A DNA stretch of 64,000 nucleotides from Rhodopseudomonas sp. (GCA_016124795.1 WGNB01000022.1:1-64000); one strand, 5' to 3'; counted from the first letter of the stretch, positions 7,968 through 16,635 are shown. Notes: a model not told the origin generated them from the letters alone. Numbers and translations are program-made.

Positions 7968-10364
7968 CTAGACCTTGCCGAGTGCGCGCAGAATCTTTCC
8001 GGGTGTGAAAGGCATGTCGGTCAGCGGTTGTGCGCCGAGCGGACGCAGCGCATCGTTGATCGCATTCATGATGCAGGCCGGCGCACCGGCGGTTCCGGCT
8101 TCACCCGCGCCTTTGGCGCCGAGTTCGCTATCGGCGGTTGGCGACACCACATGGCCGCAATCGATGTCCGGCATCTCGCCGGCCATCGGCACCAGATAGT
8201 CGGCCATGTTGCCATTCATCATCTGGCCGCGTTCGTCATAGAGGCATTGTTCGAACAGCGCCGCGCCGATGCCCTGGACGACGCCGCCCCGAATTTGTTC
8301 GTTGACCAGTTGCGGATTGATGATGGTGCCGCAATCCTCGACGCACCAGTGCCGCAGCAATTTGACGAAGCCGGTATCGGTGTCGACTTCGAGATAGCTG
8401 GCCTGGATGCCATTGGTGAAGGCGAAGGGCCAGCCGCGCGGCACGTAATGACGGGTCGCGACCAGTTCGGCCTGGAAGCCGGGCGGCAGCGTGTCCGGGC
8501 GGAAATAGGCGACCCGCGCCAGTTCGGTCAGCGGCAGCCGTTCGGCGCCGTTCGCCTTGTCGACGACGATGCCGTCACGGATGTCGAGCGCTTCGGGCTT
8601 GGCCTGCAACATCGCGCCGGCGACGGCCAGCACGTTGTCGCGCAGCGCCTTGCCAGCCTGCCAGGCGGCTTCGCCGCCGATGCCGGCGGCGCGCGAGGCC
8701 CAGGTGCCGCCACCATAGGGCGTGGCGTCGGTGTCGCCGAGCACGATGCGGACCTTATCCATCGAGATGCCGAAGGAGGTGGCGACGACCTGCGCCAGCA
8801 CCGACTCGGTGCCCTGGCCCTGTTCGGTAACGCCGCTTTGCAAGGTCAGCGTGCCTTGCGGATCGAGCTTGACCGTCGCGCCATCCTGCGAGGTGATCTT
8901 GGCGCCGCCGACGCCGTAGAAGGCCGCCGACGGGTTGGTGACCTCGATGAAGCTGGCGAAGCCGATGCCGCGATAGATGCCTTTCTTGCGCAGTTCGGCC
9001 TGTTCGGCGCGCAAGCCGGCATAGTTCATCATGCCGTCAAGATGGGCGAGCGCCTCGTGATGCGACAGTTGTTCGAACTTCAATCCGGATGCCGACTGGG
9101 CCGGATAGCCGTCGTCGGGAAACAGATTGCGCCGCCGCAGTTCCAGCGGGTCCATGCCGATCCTGGCGGCGGCGAGTTCGACAAGCCCCTCGGTCACAGC
9201 AACGGCGATCGGATGCCCGACCGCGCGATATTGACACATGACGTTCTTGTTCTGAAACACGACGCGGGTCTGCGCCCGGTAGTTCGGGCAGGTATATGGC
9301 CCGCCAACCAGGTTGACGACCTGGTTGGCTTCGATGCCGGAGGTGCGTGGATAGACCGAATAAGGCCCGATGCCGGTGAGGTCGTCGATCTCGAAGGCGG
9401 TGATGGTGCCGTCCCTGGTGACGCCGATCTTCGCCTTGATACGGTGATCGCGGGCGTGAATGTCGGTGACGAAACTCTCGATCCGGTCGGCGACGAACTT
9501 GACCGGCCGCTTGAGCAGCTTGGCGAGCGCGACGGTCGCCATCTCGTCGGCGTAGCAATGCACCTTGATCCCGAACGAGCCGCCGACATCCTTGGTCAGC
9601 ACGCGCACCTGGTGTTCGGCCAGATCGAGGTGCTTGGCGAACAGGTTCTGCATCATGTGCGGCGCCTGGGTGCCCTGATAGACGGTCAGGCGGCGGTCGC
9701 CTTCGTTCCAGTCGGCGACAATCGAGCGCGGTTCGTTGGTGACGCCGGTGTGGCGGCCGAACATGAAGGTGGTTTCGACCACGGCGTCGGCGCCGGCGAG
9801 AGCCTTGTCGACTTCGCCAACGTCGAGCTTGCGTTCGAAACACAGATTGTCGCCGAGTTCGGCATGGATCACGGGCGTCTGGCCGTCGAGCGCCAGTTCG
9901 ACATCGACCACCGGCGGAAGTTCTTCGTAAGCGATGTCGATCAGTTCGCAGGCGTCCTCGGCTTGCGCGCGGCTTTTGGCGACCACGGCGCAGACCGCTT
10001 CGCCCTGCCAGCAGGCGCGGTCGACCGCGATTGGATATTGCTGCGCCGATTTCAGGCCCTTGAGATGGGTTAGCACGCCGACCCAGGGGGTCATCACCTT
10101 GGCGAGTTCGGCGCCGGTGACGACCGCGATCACGCCGGGCGATTTCTTCGCCGCGCCGGTGTCGATTGAAACGATGCGGGCATGGGCGTGCGGCGTGCGC
10201 AGGAAGGCGACATGCGCCATGCGCGGCAGGTTGACGTCGCTGACATACTGACCGCGGCCTTGCGTCAGGCGGTGCAAATTCGGTCGCGGCACCGCGCGGC
10301 CGATATAGGAATTTGGCCGGTCGAGCGCGGTCAGCACGGGTGGAGAGTCGGCGACGATTTTCAT
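7968..10364 (-). CDS. Xanthine dehydrogenase/CO dehydrogenase family molybdopterin-binding subunit
   Basis: Large catalytic subunit of 798 residues binding the Mo-cytosine dinucleotide cofactor. The N-terminal aldehyde-oxidase a/b hammerhead begins near SYIGRAVPRPN. The conserved catalytic glutamate lies in GAGEAGTAG (about Glu755). The AYxCSFR loop of form I CO dehydrogenase is absent: the corresponding region reads CQYRAVGHP, so the enzyme is not a CODH and more likely hydroxylates a heterocycle or aldehyde. The ATG at 10364 overlaps the stop of the Fe-S subunit (ATGA), fixing the start. The gene order FAD, Fe-S, Mo subunit is the usual medium-small-large arrangement. Confidence 0.93.
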   Translation of the reverse strand: MKIVADSPPVLTALDRPNSYIGRAVPRPNLHRLTQGRGQYVSDVNLPRMAHVAFLRTPHAHARIVSIDTGAAKKSPGVIAVVTGAELAKVMTPWVGVLTHLKGLKSAQQYPIAVDRACWQGEAVCAVVAKSRAQAEDACELIDIAYEELPPVVDVELALDGQTPVIHAELGDNLCFERKLDVGEVDKALAGADAVVETTFMFGRHTGVTNEPRSIVADWNEGDRRLTVYQGTQAPHMMQNLFAKHLDLAEHQVRVLTKDVGGSFGIKVHCYADEMATVALAKLLKRPVKFVADRIESFVTDIHARDHRIKAKIGVTRDGTITAFEIDDLTGIGPYSVYPRTSGIEANQVVNLVGGPYTCPNYRAQTRVVFQNKNVMCQYRAVGHPIAVAVTEGLVELAAARIGMDPLELRRRNLFPDDGYPAQSASGLKFEQLSHHEALAHLDGMMNYAGLRAEQAELRKKGIYRGIGFASFIEVTNPSAAFYGVGGAKITSQDGATVKLDPQGTLTLQSGVTEQGQGTESVLAQVVATSFGISMDKVRIVLGDTDATPYGGGTWASRAAGIGGEAAWQAGKALRDNVLAVAGAMLQAKPEALDIRDGIVVDKANGAERLPLTELARVAYFRPDTLPPGFQAELVATRHYVPRGWPFAFTNGIQASYLEVDTDTGFVKLLRHWCVEDCGTIINPQLVNEQIRGGVVQGIGAALFEQCLYDERGQMMNGNMADYLVPMAGEMPDIDCGHVVSPTADSELGAKGAGEAGTAGAPACIMNAINDALRPLGAQPLTDMPFTPGKILRALGKV

Positions 10365-10861
10365 GCTTTGGCTCCCGCGCGCGCCTTCGCGACCGTTTCC
10401 ACCGCGTCGACGATGGCGTGATAGCCGGTGCAGCGGCAGTAATTGCCCGAGATGTGTTCGCGAATTTCCTCGCGGCTCGGCACCGTGCCGCTGGCTTTCG
10501 CTTGCAGCAGGATGGCCTGCGCCGCCGTCACCATGCCGGGCGTGCAGAAGCCGCATTGCAGGGCGTTGCGTTGCTCGAAAGCGGCCTGCAGATCGGCGAC
10601 CTCGCCCTGGTCGGACAGGCCCTCGATGGTTTCGACGGTCGCGCCGTCACATTGCACCGCCAGCATCAGGCAGCCGCGCACAATCTCGCCGTCCACCCGC
10701 ATAGTGCAGGCGCCGCAGACGCCGTGCTCGCAACCGACGTGGCTGCCGGTGAGCCCGAGGTCGTCGCGAACGAAATCGACCAGTGTTTTGCGCGCCTCAA
10801 CGCGCTCGCTGACCGGCTCGCCATTGACGGTCAGCGTGATGTCCATGATGAGTTCGGCCAT
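10361..10861 (-). CDS. (2Fe-2S)-binding subunit of molybdenum hydroxylase
   Basis: Small subunit of 166 residues carrying two [2Fe-2S] clusters that pass electrons from molybdenum to FAD. The plant-ferredoxin-type cluster uses Cys44, Cys49, Cys52 and Cys64 (GCEHGVCGACT). The second cluster uses Cys103, Cys106, Cys142 and Cys144 (CGFCTPG and YCRCTGY). The start is ATG at 10861 overlapping the upstream TGA by one base; a GTG at 10864 is an equally coupled alternative. It is flanked and overlapped by the FAD and Mo subunits, so the three are one operon. Confidence 0.95.
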   Translation of the reverse strand: MAELIMDITLTVNGEPVSERVEARKTLVDFVRDDLGLTGSHVGCEHGVCGACTMRVDGEIVRGCLMLAVQCDGATVETIEGLSDQGEVADLQAAFEQRNALQCGFCTPGMVTAAQAILLQAKASGTVPSREEIREHISGNYCRCTGYHAIVDAVETVAKARAGAKA

Positions 10862-11709
10862 CACCGGGCCTCCATTAATTGCGCGGCGACACGGCGCAGC
10901 AGCACGCCGGCCAGATGTTTCTTGACCTCGGGCGTCGCCTGAATGTCGTCGTGCGGATCGAGGTCGAGCGCGGCGACGGCGGCCTCGATGTCGCCGGCCG
11001 CAAGCGCGGCTTCCGACTTCTCGGCGCGCAGCGGCGTGTTGCCGACACCGAAGAAGGCGAGCCGCACATCCGCAAGACCGGCACCATGGGCGCGGGCGCT
11101 CGCCGCCAGGCCGACGATGGCATAGTCGCCGTGGCGGCGCGCCAGTTCGGCAAAACCGAAGCGGCTGTCCTTGTCGGCGGCCGGCACCCGGAAGCCGGTC
11201 AGCACGTCCTGTGAGCCCAGCGCGGTCTCATACAGGCCTTGGAAATAGTCCGCCGCCTTGATGGTGCTTTTGCCGTCCGGACCTTGCGCATCGACTTCGC
11301 CGTCGAGCGCCAGCAGGCAGGCGGGCATTTCGGCAGCCGGATCGGCAAAGGCGATCGAGCCGCCGAGGGTGCCGCGGGTGCGGATCGCCGGATGGGCAAT
11401 GAACGGCATGGCGCGCGCGATCAGCGGCGCGTGCCGCGCGATCAGGTCGGAACGCTCGGCTTGGGCATGGCGCACCAGCGCGCCGATCTCGACGAAGCTC
11501 TTGCCGGCGCGGTCCTGGACCGCGATCTCGGCCAAGCCCGCGATGCCGTTGATGTCGATGAGCAGCGTGGGCGCCGACAGCCGCATATTCAGCGTGGCGA
11601 TCAGGCTTTGCCCACCGGCGAGCAGGCGGGCGTCGCTATGTTGGCCCAACAGCGCAATCGCGTCGGCTAGCGAGGCCGCCTTGTGATACGCAAACGGCGC
11701 TGGCTTCAC
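10861..11709 (-). CDS. FAD-binding subunit of molybdenum hydroxylase (XDH/CoxM family)
   Basis: Medium subunit of 282 residues transferring electrons from the Fe-S clusters to FAD and onward to an acceptor. FAD-binding motifs are LAGGQSLI at about 30-37 and TRGTLGGSIAFADP at 111-124. Translation begins at GTG (11709), preceded by GGGAGGAG at good spacing, and this is the first gene of the operon. Its stop codon abuts the small-subunit start. Confidence 0.94.
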   Translation of the reverse strand: MKPAPFAYHKAASLADAIALLGQHSDARLLAGGQSLIATLNMRLSAPTLLIDINGIAGLAEIAVQDRAGKSFVEIGALVRHAQAERSDLIARHAPLIARAMPFIAHPAIRTRGTLGGSIAFADPAAEMPACLLALDGEVDAQGPDGKSTIKAADYFQGLYETALGSQDVLTGFRVPAADKDSRFGFAELARRHGDYAIVGLAASARAHGAGLADVRLAFFGVGNTPLRAEKSEAALAAGDIEAAVAALDLDPHDDIQATPEVKKHLAGVLLRRVAAQLMEAR

Positions 11710-11771
11710 GTCAAAACTCCTCCCGATCTTTTTTCTTATTGTGACCGGGAATGGTCGGACGTCAATGCGGC

Positions 11772-12677
11772 TCAGCCGATAATTGTTTTGACGATGTCAA
11801 CAGCCCGGCGCAGCAGGGTCATTGAGGCTTCCAGCGTGCGAAAGCCGGCATGCGCGGTCAGTGTGACGTTGGGAAGTCGCGCCAGCGGGTTGTCGGCCTG
11901 CAACGGTTCGGCGTGAAACACGTCCAGGCCCGCATGGCGGATGTGGCCGGACCGCAGCGCATCGATCAGCGCGGCCTCGTCGGTCAGCGCCCCGCGCGCG
12001 GTATTGACGAAGATCGCGCCTTTCTTCATGCGCGCGATCCGCGCAGCCGACAGGAAGCCGCGGGTTTCGTCGCCGAGTGTGAGATTCATCGAAACGACGT
12101 CAGCGCGGGCCAGCAGCGTATCGATATCGACCAGCGGTACGGAGATGTCGGTGTGCGGCGTTCTGTTCCAGCCGATCACGGTCATGCCCAGCCCCGCGCC
12201 CATGCGTGCCACCTCGCGGCCGATGCCGCCCAAGCCGATGACGCCCAGCGTTTTGCCGGTCAGTTGCATGCCCTCGCGCGGCGTCCAGTGGCCGGCGCGG
12301 ATATCGCGATCCATGCGGGCAACGTCGCGGGCCGCCGCCATCATCAGTGCGATTGAATGTTCGGCGACGGCGGTGTCGCCATAGCCCTTGATGATGTGAA
12401 CCTTGATGCCGCGCGCTTCGATCTCGCCGACGTTCATGTAGCTCGCCGGTCCCGTGCCGAGAAACACGATGTGTTTGAGGCGCGGCGCCTGCGCCACCAG
12501 CTCGGTCGGCATGTAGGAGTGATCGTCGATCGCGATCTGATAATCGCCGAGCACGCGCGGCAGCTCGTCGCGGGCAAAAGCTGTGCGATTGACATCGATT
12601 GCCGGATCGGCCGGCGTGATGATGCTGTTCCACACCGGCGCGAGTTGATCGTTGCAATCGAGGAATATGGTTTTCAT
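11772..12677 (-). CDS. D-2-hydroxyacid dehydrogenase family protein
   Basis: NAD-binding dehydrogenase of 301 residues. It has a Rossmann motif GVIGLGGIG (145-153) and the family triad Arg228 (NTARG), Glu257 (HAEP) and His276 (TAHAG). It lies 62 bases upstream of the molybdenum hydroxylase operon on the same strand, so cotranscription is possible. It is distinct from the enzyme at 3517-4506, and the presence of two family members at one locus suggests a hydroxyacid intermediate. The substrate is unknown. Confidence 0.9.
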   Translation of the reverse strand: MKTIFLDCNDQLAPVWNSIITPADPAIDVNRTAFARDELPRVLGDYQIAIDDHSYMPTELVAQAPRLKHIVFLGTGPASYMNVGEIEARGIKVHIIKGYGDTAVAEHSIALMMAAARDVARMDRDIRAGHWTPREGMQLTGKTLGVIGLGGIGREVARMGAGLGMTVIGWNRTPHTDISVPLVDIDTLLARADVVSMNLTLGDETRGFLSAARIARMKKGAIFVNTARGALTDEAALIDALRSGHIRHAGLDVFHAEPLQADNPLARLPNVTLTAHAGFRTLEASMTLLRRAVDIVKTIIG

Positions 12678-12719
12678 GCCGGCACTCTAGCCAGTGCCGC
12701 CGCGTGCGGTAAAGGCCAC

Positions 12720-13346
12720 CTAGAGTTGCCGGATGCTGCCGAGGTCGAAGCTGACGCCGGGCGGATTTTCGCCGATGCGCAAGGTGTGGTCGTTCTCGAA
12801 GCGATATGGCGGCACCGGAAGATTATAAGGCGCCGGTACGCCCTTGAAGACCCGGCCGGCGAGATCGTATTTCGAGCCGTGGCACGGACAGAAATAGCCG
12901 CCCAGCCAATCGGTGGCTGGCGACACCGGGTCCGGGCTTGGAAAGAATTTCGGAATGCAGCCGAGATGGGTGCAGATGCCGATCAACACGGCATATTCCG
13001 GCTTGGCCGAGCGATGCCAGTTGTGCGCGTAAGGTGGCTGTTGCGGCGCATCGGAATTGGGATCGCTCAGGCGGTCGATAAGCTTGGAGTCCTGCAAAGT
13101 CTTTAGCGCCGCCGGCGGGCGGTTGACGATCAGGATCGGTTTCGAGCGCCAGAATACCTGGATCTGTTGGCCGGGGCTGACGCGGCTCAGGTCGACCGAA
13201 ATCGGCGCGCCGGCCGCGACGGTCGCGCGGTCGGGCTCCATCTGGCTGATCAGCGGTACCAGCGTGGCGAGGGCGCCGACGCTGCCAACGGCAGCTGTCG
13301 CGACATAAAGAAAGTCGCGGCGGGTAGGTTCGGTGATAACGGACAT
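12720..13346 (-). CDS. petA: Ubiquinol-cytochrome c reductase Rieske iron-sulfur subunit
   Basis: Rieske [2Fe-2S] protein of 208 residues, expected to move electrons from ubiquinol to cytochrome c1 on the periplasmic face of the membrane. Cluster ligands are in CTHLGC (Cys125, His127, Cys130) and CPCHGS (Cys153, His156, with Cys155 in the disulfide). The N-terminus has a twin-arginine-like TRRDFL followed by a hydrophobic anchor (about 13-35), normal for this subunit. Cytochrome b and c1 genes usually follow directly, but here the next gene is a dehydrogenase. Either bc1 is split in this genome or this is an additional Rieske copy. Confidence 0.92.
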   Translation of the reverse strand: MSVITEPTRRDFLYVATAAVGSVGALATLVPLISQMEPDRATVAAGAPISVDLSRVSPGQQIQVFWRSKPILIVNRPPAALKTLQDSKLIDRLSDPNSDAPQQPPYAHNWHRSAKPEYAVLIGICTHLGCIPKFFPSPDPVSPATDWLGGYFCPCHGSKYDLAGRVFKGVPAPYNLPVPPYRFENDHTLRIGENPPGVSFDLGSIRQL

Positions 13347-13438
13347 CGGCTTGCCTTGGGTAAAGGCGCCGCCCCTATGGCGTTAACCGCCCCGTCGCCC
13401 AAGGGTTCCAGCATGTCGGGAAGTTCACAATCCCTGCG

Positions 13439-13825
13439 TCATGCCGCCGAGGTGGCGCGTTCGCGCAGCGTATTGCGGCGGAACGTCATTTCCTCGATCT
13501 CGTAGATTTCCACTGTCAAACCGATCGGATGCGTCGGGTAGGCTGCGGCAAGCCGCTTGTCGGCCGCAGCCAGTAGCTTTTCGCCCAGAGTCTGGCGCAA
13601 TGCCTCCGGCCGGCCGATGCGCAGCCGCGCGACGATGTGGACAAAGCCATTGGCCGGATTGCCGTCGGCGACGCGAAAATGCTCGCGGCGGGCCGCGCGG
13701 GTGCGGATGGCGACGAGTTCCGCCACCTTGCTGTCGATGGCGGCCTGATGCAGGTCGTCGACCAGGCCCTGCACATCGAGGCAATCCTCGAGATTGGCTG
13801 AATATTCGGCAATGATGTGCGGCAA
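13439..13825 (-). CDS. 5-carboxymethyl-2-hydroxymuconate isomerase (CHMI) family tautomerase
   Basis: Small tautomerase of 128 residues in the CHMI family, which isomerises 5-carboxymethyl-2-hydroxymuconate in homoprotocatechuate degradation using an N-terminal proline as base. An ATG at 13831 would bury this proline at position 4. A TTG at 13825 gives MPHIIAEYSANL with proline second, as the mechanism requires after Met removal. GGGGGA at 13831-13836 sits five bases before that TTG but directly overlaps the ATG, so TTG is chosen. An FAH-family hydrolase, the next step in some pathways, is divergently placed at 14030. The exact substrate is not certain. Confidence 0.85.
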   Translation of the reverse strand: MPHIIAEYSANLEDCLDVQGLVDDLHQAAIDSKVAELVAIRTRAARREHFRVADGNPANGFVHIVARLRIGRPEALRQTLGEKLLAAADKRLAAAYPTHPIGLTVEIYEIEEMTFRRNTLRERATSAA

Positions 13826-14029
13826 GGTCATCCCCCGTCTTGAATTTCACCGGCGTTGACGGCTCGTCAGGGGCGGAATACATCCTGCGGGCGCCGCCGG
13901 CCGTCACCATAGTCGCGATGCGCGGACGGCGCCATGTAGCTTTTGCCCGCCCCCCACCGCAGGGGCGCGGCCGTTAGAGAAGTCCGGTCACGCCAGGCCT
14001 GAACCGGTCAACCAAAGTCGGGAATCATC

Positions 14030-14899
14030 ATGAAGCTTGCGAGTTACAGGGTGCGCGGCCGCGACAGTTTTGGGGCGGTCGTCGGCGAGGGCGCCCAACA
14101 GGGCGTCGTCGACCTGAAAACCCGGTTGTCGCCGCATGTCGACAGCATGCTGCAATTGCTGCGCGACGGCGGGCTCGACCTGGCCCGCGACGCGGTGCGC
14201 GGCGTGCGGCCGGATTTTTCCGTCGCCGAGGTGGAGTGGCAGGCGCCGGTGGTCGCGCCGGAGAAGATTCTGTGCATTGGCATCAATTATGCAAACCGGA
14301 ATGCCGACTACGGCGATCAGGACATTCCGAAATATCCGAGCATGTTTTACCGCGTCCCTCATTCACTGGCGCCGCATAACGGCGCGATCATACTGCCGCG
14401 TGAATCCGAACAACTCGACTACGAAGGCGAGATTGCGCTGGTGATCGGCCGCGCCGGACGGCGGATCGCGCATGACGATGCCTTGAGCCATGTCGCTGGC
14501 TTGACTTTGTGCAACGAAGGCACCATTCGCGACTGGATCAGGCACGGCAAGTTCAACGTCACCCAGGGCAAGAACTGGGATCTCACCGGTGGCATCGGCC
14601 CCTGGATGGTGACGACCGACGAAGTCGATCCGGCCAAGCCGTTGCAACTGACCGTCAAGGTCAATGGCGCGGTGACTCAGGACGACAGCACCGCCAATAT
14701 GATAAAGTCCTTTGCCGATCTGATTGCCTATGTCAGCACCTTCATGACCTTGAAGGCCGGCGATATCATCGTCACCGGCACGCCGGTCAAGTTGACGCCG
14801 CGCAGCGATCCGCCGATCTGGCTGAAGGCTGGCGACGTCGTTGAAGTATCGGTGCCGGAGATCGGCACTTTGCGTAACACGGTAGTGGCCGAAACATGA
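14030..14899 (+). CDS. Fumarylacetoacetate hydrolase (FAH) family protein
   Basis: Hydrolase of 289 residues that would cleave a C-C bond in a diketo acid or act as an acylpyruvase-like enzyme. The family segment CIGINYANR and the metal ligands Glu132 and Glu134 (DYEGEIALV) are present. The usual NDGSxRD motif reads NEGTIRDW, an Asp-to-Glu change at a position that often binds the metal; I recall this as a subfamily trait rather than decay. PGKN-like (QGKNWD) and VTGTP motifs are intact. The stop overlaps aroE by four bases. Confidence 0.9.
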   Translation: MKLASYRVRGRDSFGAVVGEGAQQGVVDLKTRLSPHVDSMLQLLRDGGLDLARDAVRGVRPDFSVAEVEWQAPVVAPEKILCIGINYANRNADYGDQDIPKYPSMFYRVPHSLAPHNGAIILPRESEQLDYEGEIALVIGRAGRRIAHDDALSHVAGLTLCNEGTIRDWIRHGKFNVTQGKNWDLTGGIGPWMVTTDEVDPAKPLQLTVKVNGAVTQDDSTANMIKSFADLIAYVSTFMTLKAGDIIVTGTPVKLTPRSDPPIWLKAGDVVEVSVPEIGTLRNTVVAET

Positions 14900-15903
14900 G
14901 CGACGAACGTAAAGCGGTTTGCGTCATCGGCTGGCCGGCCGGTCATTCGCGCTCGCCGCTGATTCATAATTATTGGATCGCGCAGCATAAACTTGATGCC
15001 GAGTATCGCAGCGAGTCAGTGCCGCCGCGGCAGTTCGGCGATTTCGTCACGCATCTGCGCGAGCACGGTTACATTGGCTGCAACGTCACGGTGCCGCACA
15101 AGCAGGCGGCGCTTGAATTGTCGACCCCGGATGAGCGCGCCAAGGCGGTCGGCGCCGCCAATACGCTGTGGCTCGATGGCGAGACGCTGCGTTCGACCAA
15201 TACCGATGTCGAAGGCTTTCTCAACAACCTCGATGCGGCGACGCCGGGCTGGGACCGTGGGCTCGACAGTGCGATGGTGCTTGGCGCCGGCGGCGCGGCG
15301 CGCGCGGTGGTGTTCGCGCTGATCCAGCGCGACGTGCAGCGCATCTATGTCATCAACCGCACCCCGGATCGGGCCGAAGCGCTGCGCAAGCAGTTCGGCG
15401 CGCGGGTCTATCCGGCCGGCTGGGGCGAGATCACCGGGCTGCTCGGCGGTTGCGGTCTGCTGGTCAATACCACGGTGCTCGGCATGACCGGCGAGCCGGC
15501 GCTCGAGGTTAATCTGCGCTGCCCGGATTCGCTGGTGGTGGCCGATCTGGTTTATGTGCCGCTCAAGACCGGCCTTCTGGCGGCGGCGCGCGAGCGTGGC
15601 CTGCGCACGGCCGACGGTCTCGGTATGTTGCTGCATCAGGCGGTGCGCGGTTTCGAGTTATGGTTCGGCGTCAAGCCCGAGGTGACGGCGGAATTGCGGG
15701 CGTTGATCGAGGCCGATCTCAAGCCGCATGCCGAACCGGCCGACAGCGCGGCCAAGGACGAAGCCGCGTCGTCGGCCAAAACGGGTGACAAGGCGGCCGA
15801 CAAGGCGATCGCCAAGGCGATTGCACGCAAGGCGCCGAAAGCGCCACGCAAGTCCGGCAATAGCCCCCGGAATAAAAAGACCGACGAGGGGTTGTCGGAC
15901 TAG
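14896..15903 (+). CDS. aroE: Shikimate dehydrogenase with C-terminal Ala/Lys-rich tail
   Basis: NADPH-dependent reduction of 3-dehydroshikimate to shikimate in aromatic amino acid synthesis. Substrate-site residues are in GHSRSPLIH (15-23), NVTVPHK (Lys69) and NTDVEGF (Asp104), with the cofactor loop GAGGAARA at 130-137. At 335 residues it is about 50 longer than usual: from about residue 278 a low-complexity tail rich in Ala, Lys, Asp and Pro follows the catalytic domain. The start overlaps the FAH gene (ATGA). Pairing with a catabolic hydrolase suggests it may be a quinate/shikimate-type paralogue, not necessarily the sole AroE. Confidence 0.88.
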   Translation: MSDERKAVCVIGWPAGHSRSPLIHNYWIAQHKLDAEYRSESVPPRQFGDFVTHLREHGYIGCNVTVPHKQAALELSTPDERAKAVGAANTLWLDGETLRSTNTDVEGFLNNLDAATPGWDRGLDSAMVLGAGGAARAVVFALIQRDVQRIYVINRTPDRAEALRKQFGARVYPAGWGEITGLLGGCGLLVNTTVLGMTGEPALEVNLRCPDSLVVADLVYVPLKTGLLAAARERGLRTADGLGMLLHQAVRGFELWFGVKPEVTAELRALIEADLKPHAEPADSAAKDEAASSAKTGDKAADKAIAKAIARKAPKAPRKSGNSPRNKKTDEGLSD

Positions 15904-15945
15904 ACGGGCCGGACGATATGCGCCGGCTCTGTAAGGGAGACGGTC

Positions 15946-16572
15946 ATGGCTTTGGTCTTGAGATGGATGTCTTGGCGCGCGTTGGGCTGCGCGGCCTTTC
16001 TTGTCGTCGGCGCGATCGTTCCGGCGTCGGCGCAGCAGCTGGTCGCGATGCGGGTGGCGGGCACGGTCGAGAGCGTCGACGGTTTGGTCTTGACCGTGAA
16101 GTCGGACAAGCTCGGGGTGATCAAGCTTGCCGTGACCGGCGATGTAGCAGTGTTCGGCGTGGCCAAGGGCACGCTCGCCGATCTGAAGCCCGGCGCCTAT
16201 ATCGGCGTCGGCGCCATGCCGCAGGCCGATGGCAGCCAGCGCGCCATTCAGGTGACGGTGTTCGCGCCGGTTCAGCGGGGTATCGGCGACGGCTTCCGGC
16301 CCTGGGACCGGCCGAACAGCACCATGACCAATGGCGCGGTCGCCGAAACGGTGGGCGGTGTCGATGGGCCGATGCTGACGGTGAAATATCAAGGCGGCGA
16401 AAAGAAAATCGTCGTGCCGCCGGAGGCGATCATTCTGGCCTATGCCGTCGGCGACAAATCCGAGTTGAAGCCCGGCGCGCATGTCGCGGCGATCCGTGCG
16501 GTGAAGAAGTCCGACGGATCGTTCGAAACCAATCGCATCAATGTCGGCCGCGGCGGCGTGGTGCCGAAGTAG
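15946..16572 (+). CDS. Exported hypothetical protein with duplicated DUF5666-like domain
   Basis: Protein of 208 residues with a clear Sec signal peptide (hydrophobic 12-27, cleavage near ASA|QQ at 29/30), so periplasmic. The mature part contains two related halves. One has the pattern GTVESVDGLVLTVK, then LKPGAYIGVGA and ADGSQRAIQV. The other has VGGVDGPMLTVK, then LKPGAHVAAIRA and SDGSFETNRI. This looks like an internal duplication of a small beta-barrel (DUF5666/OB-like). AAGGGAG precedes the ATG. The function is unknown. Confidence 0.82.
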   Translation: MALVLRWMSWRALGCAAFLVVGAIVPASAQQLVAMRVAGTVESVDGLVLTVKSDKLGVIKLAVTGDVAVFGVAKGTLADLKPGAYIGVGAMPQADGSQRAIQVTVFAPVQRGIGDGFRPWDRPNSTMTNGAVAETVGGVDGPMLTVKYQGGEKKIVVPPEAIILAYAVGDKSELKPGAHVAAIRAVKKSDGSFETNRINVGRGGVVPK

Positions 16573-16635
16573 CGTGTCGTCATTCCGGTTGGCACTGAAA
16601 GTGCGAGCCGGACGTCGGATTGGCCGGCGCGGTTG

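Noticed and set aside
7905-10073. 722-codon open frame on the plus strand antisense to the Mo-hydroxylase large subunit
   Set aside because: Arg/His/Gly-rich shadow of a well-supported gene; no ribosome binding site or family motif.
7968-10364. Calling the Mo subunit a carbon monoxide dehydrogenase (CoxL)
   Set aside because: The AYxCSFR active-site loop is not present; the region reads CQYRAVGHP.
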